Part shown: positions 43,257 through 52,695 of the stretch, one piece after another | Layout of the letters: each line of letters begins with the position of its first letter | Position numbering within the stretch: position 1 is the stretch's first letter | From: Lentibacillus daqui | GTDB lineage: Bacteria; Bacillota; Bacilli; Bacillales; Amphibacillaceae | Direction of reading: 5' to 3' | Length of the DNA stretch: 64,000 bases | Assembly (NCBI RefSeq): GCF_027186265.1 | Contig: NZ_CP114176.1 | Span: 1,116,001-1,180,000, forward strand | Program-made: the position numbers and the translations under genes | Notes under the pieces: model-generated | Told to the model about the DNA's origin: nothing | The model's input: the letters and a program-made list of their open reading frames with translations, nothing else | The model's database searches: none

Positions 43257-44520
43257 ATGAAATATCAGTCCATTTCAGATGCGAATGAAGCGGTAATAGA
43301 AAAAGTAATAGAATCGCAGCCATTTTTATTGGATGTTGTACCGGCGAAGAAAGTCATCCCTGTATTAAATAAGAAAGTGATTTTGCACTCAGGTCCACCG
43401 ACAACTTGGGAGAAAATGCCGGATCCAATGAAGGGTTCCTGTATTGGTGCCGTGATATTTGAAGGGTGGGCGGACAATAAAGATGATGCCAGTGAGCTGC
43501 TGAGTGAAGGTGAGATTGTTTTTATGCCATGTCATTCAGTTAATGCTGTAGGTCCAATGGGAGGAATCACAACAGGGAATATGCCAGTTGTGGTGGTTGA
43601 AAACAAATCCGGAACTAACCGGGCTTATTGTAATCTCAACGAAGGTATTGGTGCAGTACTCCGATTTGGTGCTTATAGCAGTGAGGTTATTAACCGGCTG
43701 AAGTGGATGCAGTGTGTATTGGCACCGGCATTATCACGAGCATTACATCAAATGGACGGAATGAACGTTAATGTTCTGGTATCAAAGGCAATTACAATGG
43801 GAGATGAGTTTCATCAGAGAAATATTGCGGCATCCGCTTTATTCCTGAAAGAGATTGTTCCGTATCTTATTACTGCAAAACTCCCGGATGACGAATTGCA
43901 GGAAGTTGTTAAATTTTTGGCTGATAATGATCAGTTCTTCCTGAATATCATGATGGCCTCAGCAAAGGCTGTTATGGATACTGCTGCAACAATTGAAGAA
44001 GGTAGCATTGTCACGGTATTGGCGCGTAATGGTGACCAATTTGGCATAAAGGTTAGTGGTCTGGGAGATCAGTGGTTTACCGCACCTGTCAATACACCGG
44101 ATGGTTTATACTTCAGTGGCTATAGTTCAGCTGACGCAACACCAGATATGGGGGACAGTGCCATTACTGAAGCGTATGGTGTTGGTGGCATGGCTATGAT
44201 TGCTGCACCGGGAGTAGTTCGTTTTGTAGGAAGCGGCGGATTTCAGGATGCAGTCAGAACGAGTGATGAAATGCGTGAAATCTGCGTTGCTAATAATCCG
44301 AAATTATCCATACCAACCTGGGATTTTCAAGCTTGCCTGCCTGGGTATTGATATCCGTAAAGTTGTGGAAACCGGAATTACTCCAGTTATCAATACGGGA
44401 ATTGCCCATAAAGTTGCGGGTAATGGGCAAATAGGTGCTGGAACTGTTCGTGCTCCATTAGACTGTTTTGAAAAAGCACTGGAAGCCCTTGCTGAAAAAT
44501 ATGGCGTAATGGCGAGTTAA
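43257..44520 (+). pseudogene. allG: YlbE-type oxamic transcarbamylase subunit, frameshifted
   Basis: The frame from ATG 43257 encodes a DUF1116/YlbE protein (H-S-G-P-P-T-T-W near residue 44, G-P-M-G-G-I-T-T-G-N-M near 99) but stops at 44351. The remaining 59 residues (G-I-D-I-R-K-V-V...V-M-A-S) continue in another frame to 44520. The cause is visible: CCTG is tandemly repeated at 44336-44339 and 44340-44343. Deleting one copy restores Q-A-C-L-G-I-D-I-R-K and a 419-residue protein, the E. coli YlbE length. Either the gene is recently inactivated or the sequence has an error here. Confidence 0.88.
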
Positions 44521-44583
44521 CAAGAATAGGAAAGCACAGTAGTATGCTGACGTGCGAATTCTAGAAATATTTGGGGGAGTTTT

Positions 44584-45552
44584 ATGGGGAAGACAATTGT
44601 TATTGCGCTCGGAGGAAATGCAATTTTACAAAGTGGACAGGAAGGAACATATGAGAATCAATTAAATAATATCCGAAAGAGCAGCAAGTTTTTGGCAAAA
44701 TTAATAAAAGACGGTCACAGGATTATGATCACACACGGAAATGGACCACAAGTTGGAAATATTCTTCGTCAAAATGAAGAAGCTGCAGATGTCGTTCCAA
44801 GCATGCCTTTAGACGTTTTGAACAGTCAATCGCAAGGATTTATTGGCTATATGCTTGTTGATTGTCTGGAAAAAGAATTAATAACACTTGGAGTTGATGT
44901 TCCTGTTGTCAATCTATTAACTCGTGTTAAAGTATCTATAGAGGACGAAGATTTTAAAGAACCTTCAAAACCAATTGGCATGTTCTATACAGAAAGAGAA
45001 GCCGAAGAACTTGCGTTGGAAAAAGGGTGGGATATGAGAGAAGAATTTGGCCGTGGATGGCGAAGAATTGTTCCATCACCTAAACCATTACAAATTTTAG
45101 AAGCGAAAACGATTCAATCACTGGCAGAAGCGGGGAACGTTGTTATCGCTTGCGGCGGTGGCGGGATTCCTGTAACGACTACAGCAGACGGCATGGTTGA
45201 AGGAGTTGAAGCGGTAATTGATAAAGACCGCAGCAGCTGTCAGCTTGCCAAAGAAGTAAACGCTGATATTTTTATGATCTTAACAGATGTTGAAAATGTG
45301 TTTGTTAATTATGGTACACCGGAACAAATGGCATTACAAGAAATTTCGGTTGATCAATTGGAGCACCATGTTACCCAGGGTCAGTTTACTAAAGGAAGCA
45401 TGGGGCCAAAAGTGGAATCAGCACTGGGATATGCCCGCCAAAATGGAACAGCAATTATTTGCTCTTTAGAAAAAGCTGATGCAGCACTACTTGGAAAATG
45501 CGGAACCATTATTACGAAACAGCGTTCGAGACAAATATTAGAAAATAAATAG
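44584..45552 (+). CDS. arcC: Carbamate kinase
   Basis: The 322-residue amino-acid-kinase-family protein makes ATP from carbamoyl phosphate and ADP. It has V-I-A-L-G-G-N-A-I-L near the start, T-H-G-N-G-P-Q-V-G-N near residue 50, A-C-G-G-G-G-I-P-V near 195 and M-G-P-K-V-E-S-A near 278. Within the allantoin operon it corresponds to the catabolic carbamate kinase (AllK/YbcF in E. coli), which collects the energy of oxalurate cleavage. No arginine deiminase genes are nearby, so an arginine role is unlikely. All motifs are intact. Confidence 0.92.
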   Translation: MGKTIVIALGGNAILQSGQEGTYENQLNNIRKSSKFLAKLIKDGHRIMITHGNGPQVGNILRQNEEAADVVPSMPLDVLNSQSQGFIGYMLVDCLEKELITLGVDVPVVNLLTRVKVSIEDEDFKEPSKPIGMFYTEREAEELALEKGWDMREEFGRGWRRIVPSPKPLQILEAKTIQSLAEAGNVVIACGGGGIPVTTTADGMVEGVEAVIDKDRSSCQLAKEVNADIFMILTDVENVFVNYGTPEQMALQEISVDQLEHHVTQGQFTKGSMGPKVESALGYARQNGTAIICSLEKADAALLGKCGTIITKQRSRQILENK

Positions 45553-45565
45553 GGAGAGGTTGCTT

Positions 45566-46330
45566 ATGGGATATCCAACAGATATATTGTCAAGCAGAGC
45601 AATTATTGAGCCTTTCAAATTTGCGCTTATTCCACCTGAAGGCCGTGTACACAACGTTGTACCAGGATTTGAGAATTGTACGATGAGCATTTTGGGTTCA
45701 CCGAAACTTGGTGCTACTTTTGTAGATTACATTATAACGCTTCATGAAGGCGGGGGAAACAAACAGGGATTTGGTGGACAGGAAGATATTGAAACATTTG
45801 TATATGTTTTTGAAGGTAAAATAAAAGCGTTTGCAGATAGTGAGGAGTTTATCCTAGAGAGTGGAGGTTATTTATATTGTCCCCCGTCTGTACCTTTGTT
45901 TTTAGAAAATATTCAAAATGGGGATGCGAAACTTTTCCTTTACAAACAAAAGCATAAATCATTAGAGGGTCATATGCCATGGGTTGTATCAGGAAATTCG
46001 CATGATATTGAAGCAATTGATTATGAAGGGATGTCGAATATGCGACTACAGGATTTATTGCCAGCTGATCTTGCCTTCGATATGAATTTCCATATTCTTA
46101 CCTTTGATCCGGCAGGCTGTCATCCGTTTATTGAAACACATGTACAACAGCATGGAGCTTATTTAATGTCTGGCGAAGGTGTATATAATTTGGACAACCG
46201 TTGGATACCGGTAAAAAAAGATGATTACATTTATATGGCGCCTTATTGCCTGCAAGCAACGTATGCTGTCGGCAGGGAAAAAATGTCCTACCTTTATTCC
46301 AAGGATTGTAACAGGGATGAAGATTTATAG
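45566..46330 (+). CDS. allE: (S)-ureidoglycine aminohydrolase
   Basis: The 254-residue bicupin matches AllE (YlbA), a manganese enzyme that deaminates (S)-ureidoglycine to (S)-ureidoglycolate. The metal-site cupin is the second one, with C-H-P-F-I-E-T-H-V-Q-Q-H-G-A near residues 190-203. The first cupin holds L-H-E-G-G-G-N. ATG 45566 follows GGGAGAGG. It sits 13 bases after carbamate kinase. Together with AllD it gives a route to oxalurate parallel to PucG. Confidence 0.92.
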   Translation: MGYPTDILSSRAIIEPFKFALIPPEGRVHNVVPGFENCTMSILGSPKLGATFVDYIITLHEGGGNKQGFGGQEDIETFVYVFEGKIKAFADSEEFILESGGYLYCPPSVPLFLENIQNGDAKLFLYKQKHKSLEGHMPWVVSGNSHDIEAIDYEGMSNMRLQDLLPADLAFDMNFHILTFDPAGCHPFIETHVQQHGAYLMSGEGVYNLDNRWIPVKKDDYIYMAPYCLQATYAVGREKMSYLYSKDCNRDEDL

Positions 46331-46436
46331 TCTGAATGACTATGAAGCGTGATCTTTTGTGGTGAACAAATAGAGATTTAAACTTACTGGTCAACTTGAT
46401 ACACACAATAGAAATGGGTGAAGAGGTGACATATGA

Positions 46437-47486
46437 ATGAAGCTGTCAAAAGAAAAATTGCATGATCTTATAAAAACTAAACTGAACCGGGCAGGGTTAA
46501 TGGAATCACATGCTAGTGGCGTTGCAGATGTACTTGTCCATGCTGATCTTAGGGGGGTCCATTCCCATGGGGCGATGCGAGTGGAATATTATGCAGAAAG
46601 AATTGCAAAAGGCGGGATTAATGCAAATCCTGAATTTCAATTCGAGAAAACCGGTCCAGCTTCCGGTTTATTTGATGGCGATAACGGGGCAGGGCATGTT
46701 GCAGCAAAAGAGGCAATGGACGAGGCCATCGTCCTTGCCAGGGAAAATGGCATAGGAGTTGTCGGCGTTAAGCGAATCAGCCATAGCGGAGCATTATCCT
46801 ATTTTGTCCAGCAGGCTGCCAATGAAGATTTAATCGCCCTTTCTGTTTGTCAATCAGATCCAATGGCAGTACCGTTTGGCGGTGCTGAACCTTATTATGG
46901 GACTAATCCAATTGCATTTGCGGCGCCGGGCAATGAAGGAAAACAGATCACGTTTGACATGGCAACAACTGTTCAGGCTTGGGGCAAAATCCTGCACGCA
47001 AGATCAAAAAACGAATCCATTCCAGAGGATTGGGCTGTTAATGAAAAGGGTGAAGCAACAACTAATCCATTTGAGGTGCAGGCGTTATTACCAATTGCAG
47101 GTCCAAAAGGATATGGGTTGATGATGATGGTAGATATTTTATCTGGTGTTTTACTTGGGGTTCCATTTGGGAATAAAGTGTCATCAATGTATCATGATTT
47201 AAGTGCAGGCAGAAACTTGGGTCAACTTCATATTGTCATTAATCCAGCCTATTTTACAAATTTAAATGACTTCAAAAAAAATATAACGAATACCATGACC
47301 GACTTGAACCAGATTAAACCAGCATCAGGCTTTGATCATGTATCCTATCCCGGTCAGCGAAGTGCGGAGAGGGAGGAAAAATACAAAAAAGATGGAATAG
47401 AAATTGTCGATGAAGTCTATGCCTATCTTGTTTCCGATAAAATCCATAACAATGCCTACAATCACAAGGATCCATTTGCGACGTAG
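46437..47486 (+). CDS. allD: Ureidoglycolate dehydrogenase
   Basis: The 349-residue protein belongs to the malate/L-sulfolactate dehydrogenase (LDH2) family and matches AllD, which oxidises (S)-ureidoglycolate to oxalurate with NAD(P). Substrate and cofactor motifs include V-H-S-H-G-A-M-R near residue 40, D-G-D-N-G-A-G-H near 80, R-I-S-H-S-G-A-L near 115 and Y-G-T-N-P-I-A-F near 160. GAAGAGGTGA precedes the ATG; another ATG four bases earlier is out of frame. It lies between allE and allB in the operon. Confidence 0.92.
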   Translation: MKLSKEKLHDLIKTKLNRAGLMESHASGVADVLVHADLRGVHSHGAMRVEYYAERIAKGGINANPEFQFEKTGPASGLFDGDNGAGHVAAKEAMDEAIVLARENGIGVVGVKRISHSGALSYFVQQAANEDLIALSVCQSDPMAVPFGGAEPYYGTNPIAFAAPGNEGKQITFDMATTVQAWGKILHARSKNESIPEDWAVNEKGEATTNPFEVQALLPIAGPKGYGLMMMVDILSGVLLGVPFGNKVSSMYHDLSAGRNLGQLHIVINPAYFTNLNDFKKNITNTMTDLNQIKPASGFDHVSYPGQRSAEREEKYKKDGIEIVDEVYAYLVSDKIHNNAYNHKDPFAT

Positions 47487-48773
47487 TCTACTATACTAGC
47501 ATTTTAGAATACTGTGACAAGATTGTTTGACCATTCCTTTGAAAAGGGGGCAAATCGTGTTTGATTTAATTATAAGAGGCGGGAACGTCGTACTTAGTGA
47601 AGGTGTTTATCAGGTAGATATAGGGGTAACTAAAGGAAAAATTGCTGCAATTGCGGATTCTATCACCGGTGATGCCAAAGAAATTATTGATGCTGGTGGA
47701 CAATATGTGTTGCCCGGAATGATTGACACACATGTACACATTAATGAGCCGGGCCGTACAGAATGGGAAGGATTTAAAACGGGAACAAAGGCATTAGCAG
47801 CAGGTGGTACAACTAGTTACATCGAAATGCCGCTCAACGCTTTGCCAGCAACAACAAATAAGAAGGCTTTGGATCTGAAATTGGAAGCAGCAGAAAACAA
47901 GAATTACATTGATTACGCTTTTTATGGTGGTCTTGTACCTGGCAATCTGGCAGATTTGCAGGCGCTTGCGGATGCTGGTGTTCAAGGATTTAAATGCTTC
48001 ATATCTACATGTGGAAGCGATACACCAGGTGATTTTTCAAATGTAGATGATTATACCTTATATAAAGGGATGCAGAAATGTGCAGAACTGGATCAATTGC
48101 TCTGCATCCATGCTGAAAATCCTGTTCTAACAGATAATTTTGAAACGGAAATGATAAGCCAGGGAAAAACTTCAGCAATGGATTATGCCGACTCGCGCCC
48201 TATTTTTACCGAAGTAGAGGCAGTACAGCGTGCATTGCTTTTTGCTGGAGAAACAGGGTGCAAGCTCCATTTTGTTCATATTAGTTCTTCTGAGGCCATT
48301 CAAGCAATTTTAAACGCTCGCAATGCGGGCGTTAACGTAACTGTTGAGTCATGTACCCATTATTTTGCGCTTACTGCTGAGGAAGTGGGGAATATTGGAA
48401 CAAGAGCAAAATGCCAACCGCCAATTAGAAAGGCAGATGACCAAAAGAAGTTATGGAAGGAGCTGATGCGAGGCAATATTGATTGGTTAACATCTGATCA
48501 TTCTCCATGTACAGAGGACTTGAAAGAAGGGAACTTTTTTGAAGCATGGGGCGGTATTAGCGGTGCCCAAAATAATGTTGATATTATGTTTGATTTGGCT
48601 GTAAAACAACATGGTATGCCGATAAACCAATTTGCAAATCTGATTGCTGCACATCCGGCCGAACGGTTCAATTTATTTAATAAAGGTACAATTGCCATTT
48701 CAAAAGACGCGGATATGATACTCGTTGATCCCGATAGCTCATATATCGTAAAAAAGGAACATTTATATTATAA

Positions 48774-50307
48774 CTCAACTTTCGCAGCCCAAACTAGGCA
48801 GGTATACCTTGATATAGTTAGGTAATCCCGCAAACCAATACTGTAGTTGACTTTTGATTAACTTTTTGAATTTCTTGTTCGTTTTATTCAAAGCATCTTC
48901 AAGAAGCTCGATTAGTTGTTGTAATGCAACTGCCCAATCCAGTTCATTTACTTCGTCACAAAGTTCATAAAACATCCCGCCAAGTGTGCGGTCATCTGTA
49001 CTACAGCGGTTTTGCCAAGACAAAAGGATATATCTTGAAAAGACAATCGTCGTGTGGCTGATTAGTGAATCATAGGATCTACCTTGAAATTCCTTTTGTA
49101 ATTTCAACAGAGATTTTGTCGCCTTGAAAAAGACTTCAATGTCCCAGCGCATTCCGTAAATTCGAATAATCTCTGTTTCTGTTAACGTACAATCCGTACT
49201 TAAGATAGCTAACCATTCACTTCTTTTATTGCGATTTCGAACGAATACAACTTTTACTGGTACTCCGTTTGCCATCGTTGTATGAATAGAGCGCAAGATA
49301 CTTTTGTTTCCCGATGCTGGTTTCGCTAGACGATAAAGTTCTTTTAAATTAACCCGTTTTTCATCAACTAAATAACGTTGATTGGTAGCTTTCACCATAC
49401 CAATCACGTCTATACCTTGTTCCACAATCGATTGAATCAGTGGCTGCTGGGTAAACCAACTATCCATTAACACATAAGATGCGTCTATTCCTGCAGAAAG
49501 TGCCCGTGAAATCATAGATGGTAGTTGTTCTGGAGCTGTTTGTAGGGCTTCTTCCCGTCTTTTATAACCAGAAGTGCGTTTGTCTACTTTATTCGAAATA
49601 TCATTGATTTTTGACTTCTTTGAGCTTAATAAGGAGAAGTCGACTGGCATGAAAGTGGCACCATCCGACCAACCAAGCGTAAGCATACGAAAACCTTTGT
49701 AAAAACGCATTTTTTGAGATGCGTGATCAAAACAGCGAGCCAGTAATTCTACTTTCTTACTCCGGTTCCGTTCATAGGCAGAGTCATCAACGATTAACAC
49801 TTTTGGACGATCATTTTTGGTCAACCGACTTACTTTAGAAATGGTTGAAGCACTTAGTGAAAGTAAAAAACGGCGCCAATTATACTTGGAATAGTTTAAA
49901 AAGCGATAGATGGTGTCTTTCCCTGGCAGACTTTCTGATTTTTTGCTTTCAAGCAATCGAAACCAATTTTTCTGTTCGAAAATCAAACAAAATAGGAGCT
50001 GAAATAAATAAGCACAAGAAAACCCAAATCCTTTGGTGATACCGGCTTTCCGCAAATGTTTAAGCATCTCTAATTCATTAAAACCAGATTTTAATTCGGT
50101 TGGCATTTGATTATTTTGGTCATTATTCGCTATCATAGTAGGAGGCACCTCTTCTATTTGGGAGTTTTTTTCTAGACAATTAAACTATACCAAAAGTGGA
50201 GGTGTTTTTCTTTTTTATAGTAGGCAGATGTCAAGGTCCATAATGAATTTCCAAAAGTACTTTACCAGATAAAGGTTAGATGTCATTTTTACTCTGCGAA
50301 AGTTGAG
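48774..50307 (-). mobile_element. IS4-family insertion sequence, copy B
   Basis: The 1534-bp element has ends CTCAACTTTCGCAG (48774 on) and the complementary CTGCGAAAGTTGAG at the right. It is flanked by a 6-base target duplication TTATAA (48768-48773 and 50308-50313). It is related to, but clearly diverged from, copy A at 25250, and lies in the same orientation. It interrupts allB. Confidence 0.92.
48775..50136 (-). CDS. IS4-family transposase, copy B
   Basis: This 453-residue transposase aligns end to end with copy A, sharing L-I-V-D-D-S-A-Y, Y-V-L-M-D-S-W-F and the Y-(2)-R-(3)-E-(6)-K signature. It differs at many scattered residues, for example in the N-terminal 60 residues and around residue 170. 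It is therefore a related but separate element and not a fresh duplicate. The ATG follows GAGGTGCC. The stop codon lies inside the terminal repeat, as in copy A. Confidence 0.92.
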   Translation of the reverse strand: MIANNDQNNQMPTELKSGFNELEMLKHLRKAGITKGFGFSCAYLFQLLFCLIFEQKNWFRLLESKKSESLPGKDTIYRFLNYSKYNWRRFLLSLSASTISKVSRLTKNDRPKVLIVDDSAYERNRSKKVELLARCFDHASQKMRFYKGFRMLTLGWSDGATFMPVDFSLLSSKKSKINDISNKVDKRTSGYKRREEALQTAPEQLPSMISRALSAGIDASYVLMDSWFTQQPLIQSIVEQGIDVIGMVKATNQRYLVDEKRVNLKELYRLAKPASGNKSILRSIHTTMANGVPVKVVFVRNRNKRSEWLAILSTDCTLTETEIIRIYGMRWDIEVFFKATKSLLKLQKEFQGRSYDSLISHTTIVFSRYILLSWQNRCSTDDRTLGGMFYELCDEVNELDWAVALQQLIELLEDALNKTNKKFKKLIKSQLQYWFAGLPNYIKVYLPSLGCES

Positions 50308-50454
50308 TTATAAAAATAAACATAGTGCGTATGAAGGAAGAAAAATTGATTGTCGTGTTACAAAAACAATACTGCGTGGTCGTGTTATTTTTGAATTGGG
50401 AAAAGGCATTATTGGGGAGCCTGGAGGCAAGTTTATGCCAGCGGTTTAATAATG

Positions 50455-50500
50455 AAAAAAGTCCTGGAACTGTTTTGTCAAGCGGTTTCGGGACTTTTTA
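50455..50500 (+). terminator. Terminator after the allC-allB operon
   Basis: AAAAAAGTCC with GGAAC pairs with GTTTC and GGACTTTTT around a loop. It begins 6 bases after the true allB stop codon, supporting the reconstruction of that gene. Confidence 0.75.
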
Positions 50501-50619
50501 AATCCGCGTCCTAACTAATTATTATTCAAAGTGCACATTAAGTTATTCAAGATAAATAAATATCTGTTTTTATTGTCTAAATAAAACAGATACAGATTTA
50601 CATTTTGTTTATATATTAC

Positions 50620-52003
50620 GATGACGTAAAATAGTTTGTGTAAAATATTTGAGACGAAAAAAAGAGGTAGGGTATCCTCAAAATTGGACAACAAATAAAG
50701 AGAGGAGAAACCCTACCATGTCTCAAAGTATAACGGATCATGACTTTATAAATCAACTGGATAACCTTGTACGTGACTTTGTCAAAGAGCAGTTGGAGAC
50801 CATCATGGAGGAAGAAAGAAAGCAGTTTTTCGAGGTAGAACACCCTGAATTGAAACAAGTGAAAAACGGTTATTACAAACGGTCCCTTGATACCAAACAC
50901 GGTCATATTGATGATCTCGCAGTACCTCGTGATCGCCATGGTGACTTTCAGACGGAATTATTTGATCCTTACCAACGCCGTGATCAGTGGGTAGGTGAAA
51001 CAGTGACGCGCATGTATCAGAAAGGCGTTAGTACGCGTGAAATTGGGGAAATGATTGAACATATGCTAGGATCTTCCTACTCCGCCACAACCGTCAGTAA
51101 CATCACGGAAGCGACAGTTGAAAATATTGAGGCCTGGCAGCAACGCCCATTGAATAAACGCTACTCAGTCCTCTATTTGGACGGAACCTATTTAAAGTTG
51201 CGCCGGGATGACGTTGCCAATGAGGTCGTCTACCTCGTCATTGGAGTTAATGAGAATGGCTACCGCGAAATTCTCGGATTTTATGTAGGCGGTCAGGAAA
51301 GTTCCTTGGGCTGGAAAGAGATTTTGATAGATCTTTACGAGCGCGGGGCTGAAGAAGTGTTGCTTGGTGTGTTTGACGGTCTTCCCGGGTTGGAAACAGC
51401 TATGAAAGAGGTGTACCCAAAAGCCGATGTCCAGCGATGCGTTGTTCATAAAATCCGCAATGCGTTAAATGCCGTGCGTAAAAAGGATCAGACAGCCATA
51501 GCAGAAGACTTAAAACCTATTTATCAGGCAAGTACCAAAGAAGAAGCCAGAAAGCAATTTAACGCATTTAAGCAGGTTTGGCAATCGAAGCATCCTAAAG
51601 TCGTGAAATCATGGGAAGAAGATCTAGAAGTGCTTCTGACTTTCCTGGATTACCCATCGTCTATCCAGCGCGTGATATACACGTCGAACATCATCGAGCG
51701 GACGATGAAGGAAATCAAGAAGCGCACAAAAACCATGAACAGTTTACCAAGCGAAAGGGCGACAGAAAAAGTAGTGTACCTTCAAGTAACCGACTATAAC
51801 CAAAGATGGGGAGAACGAAAATTAAGGGGATTCGCAAGCGCTTATCAGCAGCTACAGGACATGTTTGAAAAACGATACGGGAAACCAAATAATATCTGAT
51901 TTAATTTTCTGACACCTACCCTGGGTACCCAGGGTAGGTGTCAGAAAACAAATCCCAATTCCGAGGATACTCTATTAATTTACACAAACTTATTGACAGT
52001 ACC
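50620..52003 (+). mobile_element. IS256-family insertion sequence, copy B
   Basis: The 1384-bp element is inverted relative to copy A and has the same ends (GATGACGT and, reversed, GGTACTGTC). It has its own 8-base duplication TATATTAC (50612-50619 and 52004-52011). It lies between the allB terminator and uraD and breaks no gene. The internal 44-base palindrome near 51905-51948 is also present. Confidence 0.93.
50718..51899 (+). CDS. IS256-family (mutator-type) transposase, copy B
   Basis: The 393-residue product is identical in amino acid sequence to copy A (30587-31768), with the same start after GAGAGGAGAAA and the same catalytic motifs. Two identical copies at two sites imply recent transposition within this genome. 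Confidence 0.95.
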   Translation: MSQSITDHDFINQLDNLVRDFVKEQLETIMEEERKQFFEVEHPELKQVKNGYYKRSLDTKHGHIDDLAVPRDRHGDFQTELFDPYQRRDQWVGETVTRMYQKGVSTREIGEMIEHMLGSSYSATTVSNITEATVENIEAWQQRPLNKRYSVLYLDGTYLKLRRDDVANEVVYLVIGVNENGYREILGFYVGGQESSLGWKEILIDLYERGAEEVLLGVFDGLPGLETAMKEVYPKADVQRCVVHKIRNALNAVRKKDQTAIAEDLKPIYQASTKEEARKQFNAFKQVWQSKHPKVVKSWEEDLEVLLTFLDYPSSIQRVIYTSNIIERTMKEIKKRTKTMNSLPSERATEKVVYLQVTDYNQRWGERKLRGFASAYQQLQDMFEKRYGKPNNI

Positions 52004-52182
52004 TATATTACAGTGACTTATACTATATTATGTTTTATTCTATTATTAATCGATAATTCAGAATGGGGGTTAGATATAGATAACTAAAACCATTCCGAAA
52101 AGCAGTCGATTATGCGTGGGAGGAGATGATTTTTCATAATTAAGAAAAGATCCCGGACAGTAAGTTGAAAGGAATGATAGCG

Positions 52183-52674
52183 ATGTCATTGGATTTGAAC
52201 GACATTAACAATCTGGATAAACCTGCTTTTGTGCATAAGCTTGGGTTTGTCTTTGAGCATTCACCATGGGTAGCAGATGCTGCCTGGTATCATCGCCCTT
52301 TTTCATCACTAACAGAACTTCATCAAGCAATGATATCAGCTGTTGAACATGCCGAATGGAGTAAAAAACTAGATTTAATAGAAGCACATCCCGATTTGGC
52401 TGGTAAAGTTCACATGACAAAGGAATCACAAAAGGAGCAAAGCAGTGCTGGTCTTGATCAGCTTTCAGAAGCAGAAAGCAAGGAGTTCCTGGAACTTAAT
52501 AAAGCATATACAGAGAAATTTAGGATTCCTTTTATTGTAGCTGTAAAAGAAAATACAAAAGATGAAATAAAGCATGCCTTAAAGGAACGGTTGATGAATA
52601 ATCGTGAAACTGAAATAAATACAGCGCTTCAGGAAATATATAAAATTGCTCGTTACAGGTTAGAGGATATCTAA
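52183..52674 (+). CDS. uraD: OHCU decarboxylase
   Basis: The 163-residue protein matches 2-oxo-4-hydroxy-4-carboxy-5-ureidoimidazoline decarboxylase, which gives (S)-allantoin. The family markers are F-E-H-S-P-W-V-A near residue 22, the I-E-A-H-P-D-L-A-G motif with the catalytic histidine near 67, S-A-G-L-D near 90, and F-I-V-A-V-K near 120. In Bacillus subtilis this domain is fused to uricase as PucL; here it is a separate gene 21 bases upstream of uricase. ATG 52183 is chosen because the closer ATG at 52174 abuts the AAAGGA. Confidence 0.92.
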   Translation: MSLDLNDINNLDKPAFVHKLGFVFEHSPWVADAAWYHRPFSSLTELHQAMISAVEHAEWSKKLDLIEAHPDLAGKVHMTKESQKEQSSAGLDQLSEAESKEFLELNKAYTEKFRIPFIVAVKENTKDEIKHALKERLMNNRETEINTALQEIYKIARYRLEDI

Positions 52675-52695
52675 TAATAAAACTGGGAGGTTTTT

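Larger units (their letters stand above)
47557..50449 (+). pseudogene. allB: Allantoinase gene interrupted by an IS4-family element
   Basis: The 5' part (47557-48773, GTG start after AAAAGGGGG) encodes a cyclic amidohydrolase with H-V-H-I-N-E-P-G near residue 60, the carboxylated-lysine site G-F-K-C-F-I near 147, C-I-H-A-E-N, F-V-H-I-S-S and T-S-D-H-S-P. After the IS the frame resumes at 50314 with the true C-terminus, ending G-K-F-M-P-A-V at 50449. Removing the IS and one TTATAA duplication gives an unbroken 450-residue AllB. The present frame reads about 17 codons into the IS and loses the last 45 residues. Active-site residues remain, but the C-terminal strap is missing. Confidence 0.93.

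Noticed and set aside
40202..45552. Arginine deiminase or anabolic carbamoyl phosphate role for the carbamate kinase
   Set aside because: No arcA, arcB or carbamoyltransferase genes of that pathway are nearby, while AllC/AllF/AllG/AllE/AllD surround it.
30475..52011. Composite transposon bounded by the two IS256 copies
   Set aside because: Each copy has its own perfect 8-base target duplication (GAATGGCA and TATATTAC), so they inserted separately. The outer flanks do not match each other as a composite element would require.
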